This document shows, one piece after another, positions 1 to 8,260 of a stretch of DNA of 64,000 bases; the stretch's first letter is position 1, and every line of letters starts with the position of its first letter. The position numbers and the translations under genes are program-made. This stretch comes from Kitasatospora sp. MMS16-BH015. GTDB lineage: Bacteria > Actinomycetota > Actinomycetes > Streptomycetales > Streptomycetaceae. The notes beneath the pieces were generated by a model. The model was not told the DNA's origin. It saw only the letters and a program-made list of their open reading frames with translations, and ran no database searches. The stretch is from the NCBI RefSeq assembly GCF_002943525.1, contig NZ_CP025394.1, forward strand, positions 3,534,001-3,598,000. The letters run 5' to 3'.

Positions 1-237
1 GCGTTCTACGCCTACCCCTCGGTCAAGGGCCTGCTGGGCAAGGAGATCCGCGGCAAGCGCCCGCAGACCTCGGCCGAGCTCGCCGCCCTGATCCTGGACG
101 AGGCCGAGGTCGCGGTCGTCCCCGGTGAGGCCTTCGGCACCCCGGGCTACCTGCGCCTCTCCTACGCGCTGGGCGACGCCGACCTCGCCGAGGGCGTCGG
201 CCGGATGCAGAAGCTGCTGGCCGAGGCCCGCGACTGA
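1..237 (+). CDS. aspC: Pyridoxal-phosphate aspartate aminotransferase, C-terminal end (partial)
   Basis: The window opens inside a gene in frame 1, leaving the last 78 residues. The segment [10 protein letters not shown] carries the conserved arginine that binds the substrate alpha-carboxylate in fold-type I class I/II aminotransferases, and the preceding VVPGEAFG block is typical of the same family. These enzymes transfer the amino group between aspartate and 2-oxoglutarate in the cytosol. The downstream add and murB genes match the streptomycete aspC-add-murB order, which favours aspC over other class I aminotransferases. The N-terminus and catalytic lysine lie outside the window. Confidence 0.85.
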   Translation, partial: AFYAYPSVKGLLGKEIRGKRPQTSAELAALILDEAEVAVVPGEAFGTPGYLRLSYALGDADLAEGVGRMQKLLAEARD

Positions 238-253
238 CGGCTCCTCGACCCGG

Positions 254-296
254 CCGCCCCTGTCACCCTTACGAGGGACCTGACAGGGGCGGTTCT
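254..296 (+). terminator. Rho-independent terminator after aspC
   Basis: A perfect 12-bp inverted repeat (254-265 pairs with 281-292) encloses a 15-nt loop and is followed by TTCT. It starts 17 nt after the aspC stop and ends before the add ribosome binding site, so it should insulate add from aspC. Confidence 0.8.
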
Positions 297-328
297 CATT
301 TGCCGTCCGGATGCGGCAGGATCGGTCA

Positions 329-1345
329 ATGGAACTGCTTCGCGATGTCCGCGCCCTCCCGAAGGCCCATCTGCACCTGCACTTCACCGGCTCGATGCGG
401 CCCACCACCCTGCTCGAACTGGCGGCGAAGCACCGCGTCCGCCTGCCCGAGGCGCTGGCCTCCGGTCAGCCCCAGCAGCTGGACGCCACCGACGAACGCG
501 GCTGGTTCCGCTTCCAGCGGCTCTACGACACCGCCCGGTCGGTGCTGCGCGACGAGTCCGACATCCGCCGGCTGGTCCTGGAGACGGCCGAGGACGAGGC
601 CGCCGACGGCTCCCGCTGGCTGGAGATCCAGGTCGACCCGACCTCCTACGCCCCCCGGCTCGGCGGGCTCATCCCCGCCCTCGAGCTCGTCCTGGACGCC
701 GTCAAGGTGGCCTCCGAGGCCACCGGGGTCGGCATCCGGGTGCTGGTCGCCGCGAACCGGATGAAATCCGAGATGGACGCCCGCACGCTGGCCCGGCTGG
801 CCGTCCGCTACGCCGACCAGGGCGTGATCGGCTTCGGCCTCTCCAACGACGAACGCCGCGGCCTGGCCCGCGACTTCGACCGCGCCTTCGCCATCGCCCG
901 CCGCGGCGGCCTGCTGGCCGCCCCGCACGGCGGCGAACTGGCCGGCCCCGACTCCGTCCGCGACTGCCTGGACGACCTCGGCGCCGGCCGGATCGGCCAC
1001 GGCGTCCGGGCCGCCGAGGACGACCGCCTGATGCAGCGCCTGGCCGACCGCCAGGTCACCTGCGAGGTCTGCCCCTCCTCGAACGTCTCCCTGGGCGTCT
1101 ACGAGCGCGCCCAGGACGTCCCGCTGCGCCGCCTCTTCGAGGCCGGCGTCCCGATCGCACTCGGCGCCGACGACCCCCTGCTGTTCGGCTCCCGCCTGGC
1201 CGCCCAGTACACGCTGGCGCGCGAGGTGCACGGCTTCAGCGACGCCGAGCTCGCCGAGCTGGCCCGGCAGTCCGTCCGGGCGACGCGGGCGCCGGAGGAC
1301 GTGCGGAAGGCCATGCTGGCGGACATCGACGCATGGCTGGCCTGA
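329..1345 (+). CDS. add: Adenosine deaminase
   Basis: Deaminates adenosine (or deoxyadenosine) to inosine in purine salvage; cytosolic, zinc-dependent TIM barrel. The 338-residue product has the N-terminal metal motif HLHLH (residues 14-18), HGGE near residue 200 (catalytic Glu in the family's HxGE), the CPSSN block, and ADDPLLFG carrying the metal and base-binding aspartates. An upstream ATG at 311 is in frame, but the ATG at 329 has GGCAGG at a good distance, so 329 is preferred. The gene runs toward murB and the two once shared a convergent intergenic region now split by an insertion sequence. The HLHLHFTGS form differs slightly from the E. coli motif but is usual for actinomycete members; related aminodeoxyfutalosine deaminases are an alternative. 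Confidence 0.85.
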   Translation: MELLRDVRALPKAHLHLHFTGSMRPTTLLELAAKHRVRLPEALASGQPQQLDATDERGWFRFQRLYDTARSVLRDESDIRRLVLETAEDEAADGSRWLEIQVDPTSYAPRLGGLIPALELVLDAVKVASEATGVGIRVLVAANRMKSEMDARTLARLAVRYADQGVIGFGLSNDERRGLARDFDRAFAIARRGGLLAAPHGGELAGPDSVRDCLDDLGAGRIGHGVRAAEDDRLMQRLADRQVTCEVCPSSNVSLGVYERAQDVPLRRLFEAGVPIALGADDPLLFGSRLAAQYTLAREVHGFSDAELAELARQSVRATRAPEDVRKAMLADIDAWLA

Positions 1346-1435
1346 CCGCTCAGGGCAACCACTTCAGGGGCGCGGGGAACGGCGCGCGCAACCGTGCACC
1401 TTCGTAGGGCCCTGGTCGCGCAGGGTGGTTTCTAG

Positions 1436-2731
1436 CGGTCGTTGCAACACGTGGTTGGTTGTCTAGGCCGTGTGGAGTTTATGCAGGCGCTCGGCTGGGG
1501 TGTCCCAGTCGAGCGTTTTGCGTGGGCGGCCGTTGAGTTGGGCGGCGACGGCGGCCAGGTGTTCGGGGCTGTGGACGGACAGGTCGGTGCCCTTGGGGAA
1601 GTACTGGCGGAGCAGGCCGTTGGTGTTCTCGTTGGAGCCGCGCTGCCAGGGGCTGGCGGGGTCGCAGAAGTAGACCGGGACGTCGGTGGCGATCGTGAAG
1701 TCGGCGTGCCGGGCCATCTCGGCGCCCTGGTCCCAGGCCAGGGACCGCCTGAGGTGGGCGGGCAGGGTCTGGACGGTCGCCACGAGGGCGTCGCGGACCT
1801 GTTCGGCGCCGCGGCCGGCCGGGAGGTGCAGGAGCATGACGTAGCGGGTGGCGCGCTCGACCAGGGTGCCGATCGCCGAGGCGCCGTCCTTGCCGATGAT
1901 CAGGTCGCCCTCCCAGTGGCCGGGGACGGCCCGGTCGTCCGCCTCCGCGGGGCGTTCGCTGATCATGACCATGGGGTGGGCGAAGCGGGGGCGGCGGGTG
2001 GCGGCCTGCCGGTGCGGGATCCGCCGGGCCCGGCCGGTGCGCAGGGCGGCGGCGACCTCGCGGCGCAACTCGCCCCGGCCCTGGAGGTAGAGGGTCTGGT
2101 AGACGGTTTCGACAGCCACGTGCATCTCCGGCCGGTCGGGGAAGGTTTCCCGTAGAGCCTGGCAGATCTGCTCCGGGCTCCACCTCAGGTCCAGGAGGTG
2201 CTGGATGAAGTCCCGCAGCTCGGGAGTCTGCCCGATCTTGCGCGGTTTGGGGCGGGGCCGGCGGGCGTTCGCGCGGGCCTGGGCCGCGTGCGGGCGGTAG
2301 GCGCCGCTGACCGGGTGGGCGTTGCGGGTGATCTCCCGGCTGACGGTGGACGGGCTGCGGCCGAGTTCCGCGGCGATTGCCCGGACGGTGGCCTTCTCCC
2401 GCAGCCGGTCGGCGATGTGGATCCGTTCCGCCTCGGTCAGGAACCGTGACCGCCCTGCCGGCCCGGTCGGCGGCGCCGGCTTCCCGTCGAGGTCGAGGGG
2501 AGCCGGCGCCGTGCGCTGGGTGCCGGTCGGCTTGCGCCCGTTACGCCACTTCTGGCCGGTCCTGCGGTCGACGCCGACGATCCGGCATGCCTCGGTGTTG
2601 CTCACGCCCTGCTGCACGAGCCGGGAGTATGCCGCCCGCTCCCGCAGCAGCTTCCGCCGACCCTGCGGTCTGCGGTTGCCACGGATCTCGAAGTCCATCG
2701 CATCCCCTGAACTGGGGTGTTGCAACGACTC
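1436..2731 (-). mobile_element. IS30-family insertion sequence, apparently intact
   Basis: The ends share GTCGTTGCAACAC (1438-1450 on the left; inverse at 2717-2729), giving an element of about 1.3 kb. CTAG occurs directly outside both ends (1432-1435 and 2732-2735), which fits a short target duplication; the exact boundary could shift by 1-2 nt because the outermost repeat bases differ. Almost the whole element is one transposase gene. IS30-type elements often choose palindromic targets, and the rebuilt target TTCTAGAA is a palindrome at the centre of a larger inverted repeat. Confidence 0.85.
1463..2698 (-). CDS. IS30-family transposase
   Basis: DDE transposase of 411 residues. The N-terminus has a basic helix-turn-helix with NTEACRIVGVDRRTGQKW, a second HTH with ERIHIADRL and the IS30 signature RSPSTVSREI, then a DDE core with GHWEGDLI, ATRYVMLLHL, DQGAEMARH and the C-terminal block WQRGSNENTNGLLRQY ending in LDWDTPAE. 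These are the standard IS30 blocks and the reading frame is unbroken, so the element may be active. ATG at 2698 is used; a TTG at 2725 lies inside the inverted repeat and is less likely. Confidence 0.93.
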   Translation of the reverse strand: MDFEIRGNRRPQGRRKLLRERAAYSRLVQQGVSNTEACRIVGVDRRTGQKWRNGRKPTGTQRTAPAPLDLDGKPAPPTGPAGRSRFLTEAERIHIADRLREKATVRAIAAELGRSPSTVSREITRNAHPVSGAYRPHAAQARANARRPRPKPRKIGQTPELRDFIQHLLDLRWSPEQICQALRETFPDRPEMHVAVETVYQTLYLQGRGELRREVAAALRTGRARRIPHRQAATRRPRFAHPMVMISERPAEADDRAVPGHWEGDLIIGKDGASAIGTLVERATRYVMLLHLPAGRGAEQVRDALVATVQTLPAHLRRSLAWDQGAEMARHADFTIATDVPVYFCDPASPWQRGSNENTNGLLRQYFPKGTDLSVHSPEHLAAVAAQLNGRPRKTLDWDTPAERLHKLHTA

Positions 2732-2771
2732 CTAGAACCCAAGCAGTTCCCCGCGCCCCTGGGAGGTGCAA

Positions 2772-3812
2772 CTACAGCTCTACACCAACGGTGACCGGCT
2801 CGTTCACCAGCTCCACGCCGAAAGCCTCGCGGACGCCCTCGCGGATCTCGCGGGCCAGGGCCAGCAGGTCGGCCGTGGTGGCGGTGCCGCGGTTGGTGAG
2901 GGCGAGGGTGTGCTTGGTGGAGAGGGTGGCCGGGCCAGTGCCGTAGCCCTTGGTGAAGCCGGCCTGGTCGATCAGCCAGGCGGCGGAGGTCTTGGTGCGG
3001 CCGTCGGGCGCCGGGTAGAGCGGGGCGGTGCGGCCGTCGAGGCGGGCCGCGAAGGCCGCGTACTGCTCGGGGTCGAGCACCGGGTTGGTGAAGAAGGATC
3101 CGGCGGACCAGGTGTCGTGGTCCGCCGGGTCGAGCACCATGCCCTTGCCCGCCCGCAGCTTCAGCACCGTGTCGTACGCCTGCCGCAGGTCGACCCGGCC
3201 CTCGGCCTCGACGCCGAGCGTGCGCGCGACCTCCGCGTACTTGACCGGCGAGGAGAGCCCGCCCGCGTCCTCCAGCGCGAACCGCACCCGCAGCACCACG
3301 TACCGCTCGGGCTCCGCCTTGAACCGGCTGTGCCGGTAGGAGAACTCGCACTCGGCCCCGCTCAGCGTCACGGTCTGCCGCTCGCGGCGGTCGTAGGCGA
3401 CCACCTCGGTGACCGTGCTCGCCACCTCCTGGCCGTACGCGCCGACGTTCTGCACCGGGGTGGCCCCGGCCGAGCCGGGGATGCCCGCCAGGAACTCGAT
3501 CCCGGCCAGGCCGGCCTCGACGGTGCGCTCCACGGCGCTCGCCCAGACCTCGCCGGCCGCCAGCTCCAGCCGGGTGCCCGCCAGCGCGAAGCCGGTGGTG
3601 GCCACCCGCAGCACGGTGCCGTCGAACCCGGCGTCGCCGATCACCAGGTTGGAGCCGCCGCCGATCACCAGCAGCGGCTCGCCCGCCGCATCGGCCTCGG
3701 CCACGGTGGCGATGATCTCTTCGTCCGTCACCGCCGTCACCAGACGGCGGGCCGGCCCACCGAGCCGGAGGGTGGTCAGCTGGGCCAGCGGGGCGTCGTG
3801 TTCTACATGCAC
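2772..3812 (-). CDS. murB: UDP-N-acetylenolpyruvoylglucosamine reductase
   Basis: Catalyses the NADPH-dependent second step of UDP-MurNAc synthesis for peptidoglycan; cytosolic FAD enzyme. The 346-residue protein has TLRLGGPA and GGGSNLVIGDAGFDG of the FAD-binding domain near residues 20-65, FLAGIPGSAG with a following GAYGQE, SYRHSRFK, and AGSFFTNPV holding the proton-donating serine. The C-terminal HTLALTNRG block is also typical. Start is GTG at 3812; the nearby ATG is out of frame. Convergent with add, now separated from it by the IS30 element, which may have removed its natural terminator. Confidence 0.93.
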   Translation of the reverse strand: MHVEHDAPLAQLTTLRLGGPARRLVTAVTDEEIIATVAEADAAGEPLLVIGGGSNLVIGDAGFDGTVLRVATTGFALAGTRLELAAGEVWASAVERTVEAGLAGIEFLAGIPGSAGATPVQNVGAYGQEVASTVTEVVAYDRRERQTVTLSGAECEFSYRHSRFKAEPERYVVLRVRFALEDAGGLSSPVKYAEVARTLGVEAEGRVDLRQAYDTVLKLRAGKGMVLDPADHDTWSAGSFFTNPVLDPEQYAAFAARLDGRTAPLYPAPDGRTKTSAAWLIDQAGFTKGYGTGPATLSTKHTLALTNRGTATTADLLALAREIREGVREAFGVELVNEPVTVGVEL

Positions 3813-3866
3813 GCGCTCCAGCGTACGGGGGCGGCACCGTGGCCCCGCCCCCGCACCGCTCGCCGG

Positions 3867-4289
3867 TCAGCCGAGCCTGACCACCGCGCGGGACATGCCG
3901 AGCACCTTCTGGCCCTCGAAGGTGGCGGTCAGGTCGACCCGGACCTTCTGGTCGTCCAGCTTGGCGGCGACCTTGCCGGTGACCTCGATCACCGAGCCGG
4001 TCGCGTCGTTGGGCACCGTCACCGGGCGGGTGAAGCGGACGCCGTACTCGACCACGGCGGACGGGTCGCCGACCCAGTCGGTGACCACGCGGGCGGCCTC
4101 GGCCATGGTGAACATGCCGTGCGCGATGACGTTCGGCAGACCGACCTCGAGCGCGAACTGCTCGTTCCAGTGGATCGGGTTGAAGTCACCGGAGGCACCG
4201 GCGTAGCGGACCAGCGTGGCGCGCGTCACGGGGAAGCTCTGCGCGGGCAGCTCGGTGCCGACCTCGACCTCGTCGTAGCTGATCGCCAT
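3867..4289 (-). CDS. hadB: MaoC-like hydratase/dehydratase, catalytic half
   Basis: Single hot-dog domain of 140 residues with the R-hydratase 2 motif ASGDFNPIHW (residues 32-41), including the catalytic Asp and His. It resembles the catalytic subunit HadB of the (3R)-hydroxyacyl-ACP/CoA dehydratases of actinomycetes, which works as a heterodimer with HadA. It starts 4 nt after the hadA stop with GGGGAG about 7 nt before the ATG, so the two halves are translationally linked. The adjoining murB and the upstream rpmG match the streptomycete order. Whether the substrate is a fatty acyl or another acyl thioester is not shown by sequence. Confidence 0.8.
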   Translation of the reverse strand: MAISYDEVEVGTELPAQSFPVTRATLVRYAGASGDFNPIHWNEQFALEVGLPNVIAHGMFTMAEAARVVTDWVGDPSAVVEYGVRFTRPVTVPNDATGSVIEVTGKVAAKLDDQKVRVDLTATFEGQKVLGMSRAVVRLG

Positions 4290-4293
4290 CGTT

Positions 4294-4752
4294 CTACTCC
4301 CCTGCCTGGTCGGCGGCCCGGGCCACCAGCGTCATGACGGACGTCACCACGTGCTCGCCGCTCTCGTCGTGCACCTCGCCGCGGACGGAGAGCACGTCGT
4401 TGCCGGCCAGCGACTTGATCGAGTCGATCGTCACGCTGACGGTCAGCCGGTCGCCGGCCCGGACGGCCCGGGTGTAGGCGAACTTCTGGTCGCCGTGCAC
4501 GACCCGGGTGAAGTCCAGGCCGAGCTCGGGGTCGTTCACCACCTGGGCGGCGGCCTGATAGGTGATCACGAACGGGAAGGTCGGCGGGGCGATCACGTCC
4601 GGGTGGCCGAGCGCCTTGGCGGCCTCCTGGTCGGTGTACGCGGGGTTGGCGTCACCGATCGCGACGGCGAACTCGCGGATCTTCTCGCGGCCCACCTCGT
4701 ACGGCGCGGTGGGTGGGTAGGTACGGCCGACGAACGACTGGTCGAGCGGCAT
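4294..4752 (-). CDS. hadA: MaoC-like N-terminal dehydratase half (UPF0336/HadA-like)
   Basis: A 152-residue hot-dog protein. At the position of the hydratase motif it reads AIGDANPAYTD, so the catalytic His is replaced by Tyr. This is the usual state of the substrate-holding HadA/HadC halves, which pair with a catalytic HadB. ATG at 4752 is chosen because GGAG precedes it by 6 nt; an upstream TTG lacks this. A strong terminator hairpin ends only 21 nt before the start codon, so this gene needs read-through from rpmG or a promoter overlapping the hairpin. Confidence 0.8.
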   Translation of the reverse strand: MPLDQSFVGRTYPPTAPYEVGREKIREFAVAIGDANPAYTDQEAAKALGHPDVIAPPTFPFVITYQAAAQVVNDPELGLDFTRVVHGDQKFAYTRAVRAGDRLTVSVTIDSIKSLAGNDVLSVRGEVHDESGEHVVTSVMTLVARAADQAGE

Positions 4753-4772
4753 GAACAACTCCCTCGGATACG

Positions 4773-4820
4773 AAAAAAGCTCCAGCCCGCTCCCCGGTGA
4801 AGGGGTGCGGGCTGGAGCTT
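4773..4820 (-). terminator. Intrinsic terminator between rpmG and hadA
   Basis: A perfect 14-bp stem (4777-4790 with 4807-4820) is followed on the minus strand by a run of six U residues encoded by 4773-4778. It lies 39 nt past the rpmG stop and 21 nt before the hadA ATG. Confidence 0.85.
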
Positions 4821-4859
4821 AAGGCCTTGTCACACAGGCCCGTTGAAGCCCTTGGAGGG

Positions 4860-5024
4860 TCAGCGGGTCTCGCGGTGCGCGGTGTGCGAGTTGCAGCGCG
4901 GGCAGTGCTTCTTCATCTCAAGACGGTCCGGGTCGTTACGCCGGTTCTTCTTGGTGATGTAGTTCCGCTCCTTGCACTCCACGCAGGCCAGCGTGATCTT
5001 CGGGCGGACGTCGGTGGCAGCCAC
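4860..5024 (-). CDS. rpmG: 50S ribosomal protein L33
   Basis: A 54-residue large-subunit protein. CVEC and CPRC are two Cys pairs that form a zinc site, marking the zinc-binding (C+) L33 type. The family signature [20 protein letters not shown] is complete. GTG at 5024 follows AGGAAGG by 9 nt; longer in-frame starts run into the tRNA and are rejected. It lies just downstream of tRNA-Thr and tRNA-Met in the same direction, as in other streptomycetes. Confidence 0.95.
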   Translation of the reverse strand: MAATDVRPKITLACVECKERNYITKKNRRNDPDRLEMKKHCPRCNSHTAHRETR

Positions 5025-5107
5025 GGGAGTGCCTTCCTGGACAAATGAATAAGAACACGACAAGAGTAGCCGATCGGGAGAAACCCCTCCCGATCGACTA
5101 CGCGGGG

Positions 5108-5180
5108 TAGCGGTGACCGGACTTGAACCGGTGACACAGCGATTATGAGCCGCTTGCTCTACCAACTGAGCTACACCGCT
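5108..5180 (-). tRNA. tRNA-Met (CAT), elongator type
   Basis: A 73-nt cloverleaf on the minus strand. The acceptor arms AGCGGTG/CACCGCT pair fully, the T-arm reads GGTTCAAGTCC, and the anticodon loop is CTCATAA with anticodon CAT. The first acceptor base pair is A-U and paired, unlike initiator tRNA, so this is elongator Met. CCA is not encoded. Confidence 0.93.
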
Positions 5181-5226
5181 TAGATGATCGACACCCGCCG
5201 CCGAGGCGACGAGACCCGCTCACCAG

Positions 5227-5299
5227 AGCCCCCATGCGGAATCGAACCGCAGACCTTCTCCTTACCATGGAGACGCTCTACCGACTGAGCTATAGGGGC
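5227..5299 (-). tRNA. tRNA-Thr (GGT)
   Basis: A 73-nt cloverleaf with 5' GCCCCTA pairing to TGGGGGC (one G-U), T-arm GGTTCGATTCC and a TCTCC/GGAGA anticodon stem around ATGGTAA, giving anticodon GGT. It lies 46 nt upstream of tRNA-Met and is probably co-transcribed with it. Confidence 0.93.
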
Positions 5300-5565
5300 G
5301 AACGAGGAAGACATTACACGGTTCCGAGCCAGAGGTGAAATCCGTATCCGACGCGGAAGATCGCAGGCCAGCCCCCCGAACGGACAAGCCGATCGAGGAC
5401 AGTCGTTCGACCTGACCTGCGAAGCGACGGCATCCCCCTCGCGCGACGCGCCGCCGCCTTCCGAGCGGCCCGCCCGGGATCCCCCTAGGCTCGACCGGTC
5501 GGTCCAAGGGACCGTCCGGGCGCCGGGGCACCCCCGGGGTCCGCCGGAGAGCGAGGAGCCCGGCG

Positions 5566-6822
5566 ATGACCGCAGACCGTGCACCCGGCCCGCACCAGGG
5601 CCCCGCCCCCAACCCGCTCGGCCACGGGCCGGTGCTGCTGCTCGCCGGAGCGCGGCTGGCCGACGGCCGGGTGGTCGACGTGCGGATCAGCGGCGACCGG
5701 ATCCAGGCCGTCGGCACCTCCGGCAGCCTCGGACCGCTGCCCGCCCTGCCCGGGGGCCCGACCACCACCACCGGCGCCCGGATCGACCTCAGCGGCTACC
5801 TCCTGCTGCCCGCCCCCGCCGAACCGCACGCCCACTACGACTCCGCCTTCTCCGCCACCCTGCCCAGCCCGCCCCCGGAGACCCGGGCCGATCTCGTCCG
5901 CCGGATCACCGAGGCCGCACTCACCTCCCTCGGCTACGGCGCCACCGCCCAGCGCACCCACGTTCGGATCGGCGACGTGCACGGGCTCGGCCGCCTGGAG
6001 GCCGTGCTCACCGCCCGGCAGGCGCTGCGCGGCCTGGCCGACCTCCAGGCCGTCGCGATGCCCCGGCTGCTCACCGGCCTGGCCGGGGCCGACGGCCGGG
6101 CCCAGCTGCGGGACGCGCTCAAGCTCGGCGCCACCGCCGCCGGCGGCTGCCCCGACCTCGACCCGGATCCAGTCGGGTACGTGCAGGTGCTGCTCGAGGC
6201 CGCCCGGGAGGCCGACTGCCCGGTCGACCTGCACACCGCCGCCGCCGACCCGGTCGCGCTGGCCCGGCTCACCGCGGCGCTCGCCCCGCTGCGCCCCCGG
6301 GTCACCCTCAGCCCCTGCTCGGCCCTCCCGCCGGGCGGCGCCACCGTGCTGGCCACCGCCGGCATGCGGCTGGTCTGCCTGCCGCAGAACGGCTCCTGTA
6401 TCGGCCTGGAAGGGCTCGCGCCGGGTCTGCGCCCTTCCCTGGTAAGGGAGTTGACCGAGGCCCGGGTGCCCCTCGCGGCCGGCAGCGGCGCCCTGCGCGA
6501 CCTCTCCAACCCGGCCGGCCGCCCCGACCCGCTGGAAGCCGCCTACCTGCTGGCCGCCTCCGGGGCGCTCGGCCCGGACGCGGCCTACGAGGCCGTCTCC
6601 AACCAGGCCCGGGCCGCACTCGGCCTGCCGCTGGTCCGGGTGGACGCCGGCTTCCCCGCCGAACTGCTCGCCGTCCGGGGCGACAGCCTGCCCGGCGCGC
6701 TGGCCGGCGGGCACAGCCGCCTGGTGGTGCACAGCGGCCGGATCGTGAGCCGCACCAGCGCCGTCCGCGAGTTCGCCGACACCGTCGCCCTGGCCCTGCC
6801 CCGGCAGGGCTCGCCGGGGTAG
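5566..6822 (+). CDS. Amidohydrolase-family protein with degenerate metal site
   Basis: A 418-residue protein built like cytosine deaminase/amidohydrolases: a small N-terminal beta-sandwich (LLLAGARLADGRVVDVRI), then a TIM barrel. EPHAHYD (H88, H90) matches the first metal motif and DLHTAAAD (H223) the third ligand. The position of the SHTT histidine in cytosine deaminase reads SPCS (249-252), and the strand carrying the catalytic aspartate reads GSGALRDL (306-313), so two expected catalytic positions are changed. It may bind metal without classical deamination, or use another chemistry. ATG follows AGCGAGGAG-type sequence. It is transcribed away from tRNA-Thr. Confidence 0.65.
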   Translation: MTADRAPGPHQGPAPNPLGHGPVLLLAGARLADGRVVDVRISGDRIQAVGTSGSLGPLPALPGGPTTTTGARIDLSGYLLLPAPAEPHAHYDSAFSATLPSPPPETRADLVRRITEAALTSLGYGATAQRTHVRIGDVHGLGRLEAVLTARQALRGLADLQAVAMPRLLTGLAGADGRAQLRDALKLGATAAGGCPDLDPDPVGYVQVLLEAAREADCPVDLHTAAADPVALARLTAALAPLRPRVTLSPCSALPPGGATVLATAGMRLVCLPQNGSCIGLEGLAPGLRPSLVRELTEARVPLAAGSGALRDLSNPAGRPDPLEAAYLLAASGALGPDAAYEAVSNQARAALGLPLVRVDAGFPAELLAVRGDSLPGALAGGHSRLVVHSGRIVSRTSAVREFADTVALALPRQGSPG

Positions 6823-6832
6823 CCCCCGGACT

Positions 6833-8179
6833 TCAGCGGAACTCGCGCAGGCGGGGGCGGACGGCGAGCAGCACCAGGCCCACCACCGACCCGAGCACCA
6901 GGCCGCCCGCGATCCGCGCCCCGACTCCCAACGCACCTTCGGCAGCGGTGAGTTCGTGGTCGAAGGCGCGCTGGTTGAGCGCCAGGGTGTCGCCGACCGC
7001 CTCGGCGAAGCGGTCGAAGTCGCCGTTGGACTGGCCGCCGGCGGTGCCGGTGTCGTAGGCCACCGCCTCCCGCACCTGCCCGGCCTCGCGCAGCCCGCGC
7101 AGCTCACGGTCGTCGGCCTGGTAGGTCCGATAGGCCGCCAACTCGTCGGTGGCCGCCTGCTGTTCGCCGGGGAAGGTGACGTTCCTGAGCTCGGCGGCCA
7201 GCTCGTCCTCGGCCTGCTTCGCCTCCGCCCGGAAGCTCTGCTCGTAGGCGGCCGCCCGGCTCGGGTCGGTGAGGTAGCGGCTCTCGTCGGCGTTCATGTC
7301 GTAGGCCACCGCGCGGGCCCGGCTGAGGGCGATCACCGAGTCGTAGGCGCTGCGCTTGGCCGTGTCCAGATGGGTGGCGGTGGCGTCGGTCAGGGCGGCC
7401 GCAGCCAGCAGGGCCCCGGCCGCGAGCAGGATGGCCGCGGCCAGGGGCGGGCTGATCCGGCGGTGGAAGCGGGCGGTCAGCTGGAGCTGGAGCAGCAGCA
7501 GGGCGCCGAGCGCGGTGGCACCGACCAGCAGCAGCCACCAGCGGCCGGCCTGGAGATCACCCCGCTGAGTGGCGTAACTCTGCGCGACCGCATGGTCGTT
7601 GGCGTCGGTGACGGCGTCGGCGGCGGGCAGCAGGGTGGTGCGCAGCAGATCAGTGGCCCGCCGGTAGTCGGCCAGCGCCGCCGGAGCGGGCTGCCCGGCG
7701 GGGGCGGCGGCCTGGTCCTCCTGGAGCTCGGCCCGGGCCACCAGGGCTTCGTACGCGCCGAGTTGGCCGAGCACGGTCTGCACCGCCCGCTGTCCGTCCG
7801 GGTCGGTGGCGGCCTGGGCGGCGGCCTGGAGGTCGGCGTCGGCCTGCGCGCGGCGCTGCTCGTAGGTGGCCAGGGCGCCGGTGCGGGTCTTGGTGAAGTC
7901 CGAATCCCCGCCCACCAGCAGCAGGTTGGCGACCTGGGCGTCCATGTCGTTGAGCGCGAAGTACAGGTCGGCCGAGCGGACGGCCTGCGGGGCTTCCCGG
8001 TGGCCGATCGCGTCCAGGCCGGTGCGGGCGCCGCCGAGCAGGGTCGCGGTAACGGCGCCGGCGGCGAGCAGCGTGGTGACCGCGAGGGCGGTGAGGGCGC
8101 GGAGCAGCCGTGGGGTGTGCCACCAGCCCCGGGTCAGTACGGCGGGTCGGTGACCCGGTTGCAGTGCGACCGCCGCCAT
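6833..8179 (-). CDS. Membrane protein with extracytoplasmic helical domains
   Basis: Predicted 448 residues. A hydrophobic segment follows the start (RALTALAVTTLLAAGAVTA), two adjacent ones lie in the middle (LLLVGATALGALLLLQLQL and a following Ala/Leu-rich helix), and one near the C-terminus (GGLVLGSVVGLVLLAV). Between them are two helical regions rich in Ala, Asp and Glu, like four-helix-bundle sensor domains, but no HAMP, kinase or methyl-accepting domain follows. Function unknown. ATG at 8179 is chosen because GGGGAGGGG lies just upstream; an earlier in-frame start lacks this. Direct TGACGC repeats sit upstream at 8261-8309. Confidence 0.65.
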   Translation of the reverse strand: MAAVALQPGHRPAVLTRGWWHTPRLLRALTALAVTTLLAAGAVTATLLGGARTGLDAIGHREAPQAVRSADLYFALNDMDAQVANLLLVGGDSDFTKTRTGALATYEQRRAQADADLQAAAQAATDPDGQRAVQTVLGQLGAYEALVARAELQEDQAAAPAGQPAPAALADYRRATDLLRTTLLPAADAVTDANDHAVAQSYATQRGDLQAGRWWLLLVGATALGALLLLQLQLTARFHRRISPPLAAAILLAAGALLAAAALTDATATHLDTAKRSAYDSVIALSRARAVAYDMNADESRYLTDPSRAAAYEQSFRAEAKQAEDELAAELRNVTFPGEQQAATDELAAYRTYQADDRELRGLREAGQVREAVAYDTGTAGGQSNGDFDRFAEAVGDTLALNQRAFDHELTAAEGALGVGARIAGGLVLGSVVGLVLLAVRPRLREFR

Positions 8180-8260
8180 GGCGTTCCCCTCCCCCGGGTG
8201 CGCGGGAGTCCGGCGCACCCGGGGCAGACGCTAGGCGTGCGGTGCTCGGTCGCACGCCCC

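Larger units (their letters stand above)
1362..2765. repeat. Interspersed palindrome interrupted by the insertion sequence
   Basis: AGGGGCGCGGGGAAC at 1366-1380 and its exact reverse complement at 2746-2760 flank the insertion sequence. Removing the element restores a stem-loop of about 100 nt between the convergent add and murB genes, a place where a bidirectional terminator is expected. The same 15-mer, extended to 21 bp identity, recurs at 40152-40172. Streptomycete genomes carry many intergenic copies of this motif. Confidence 0.7.

Noticed and set aside
2602..3837. A 411-codon frame spanning the IS end and murB
   Set aside because: It overlaps murB in another frame and the transposon end, and has shadow composition.
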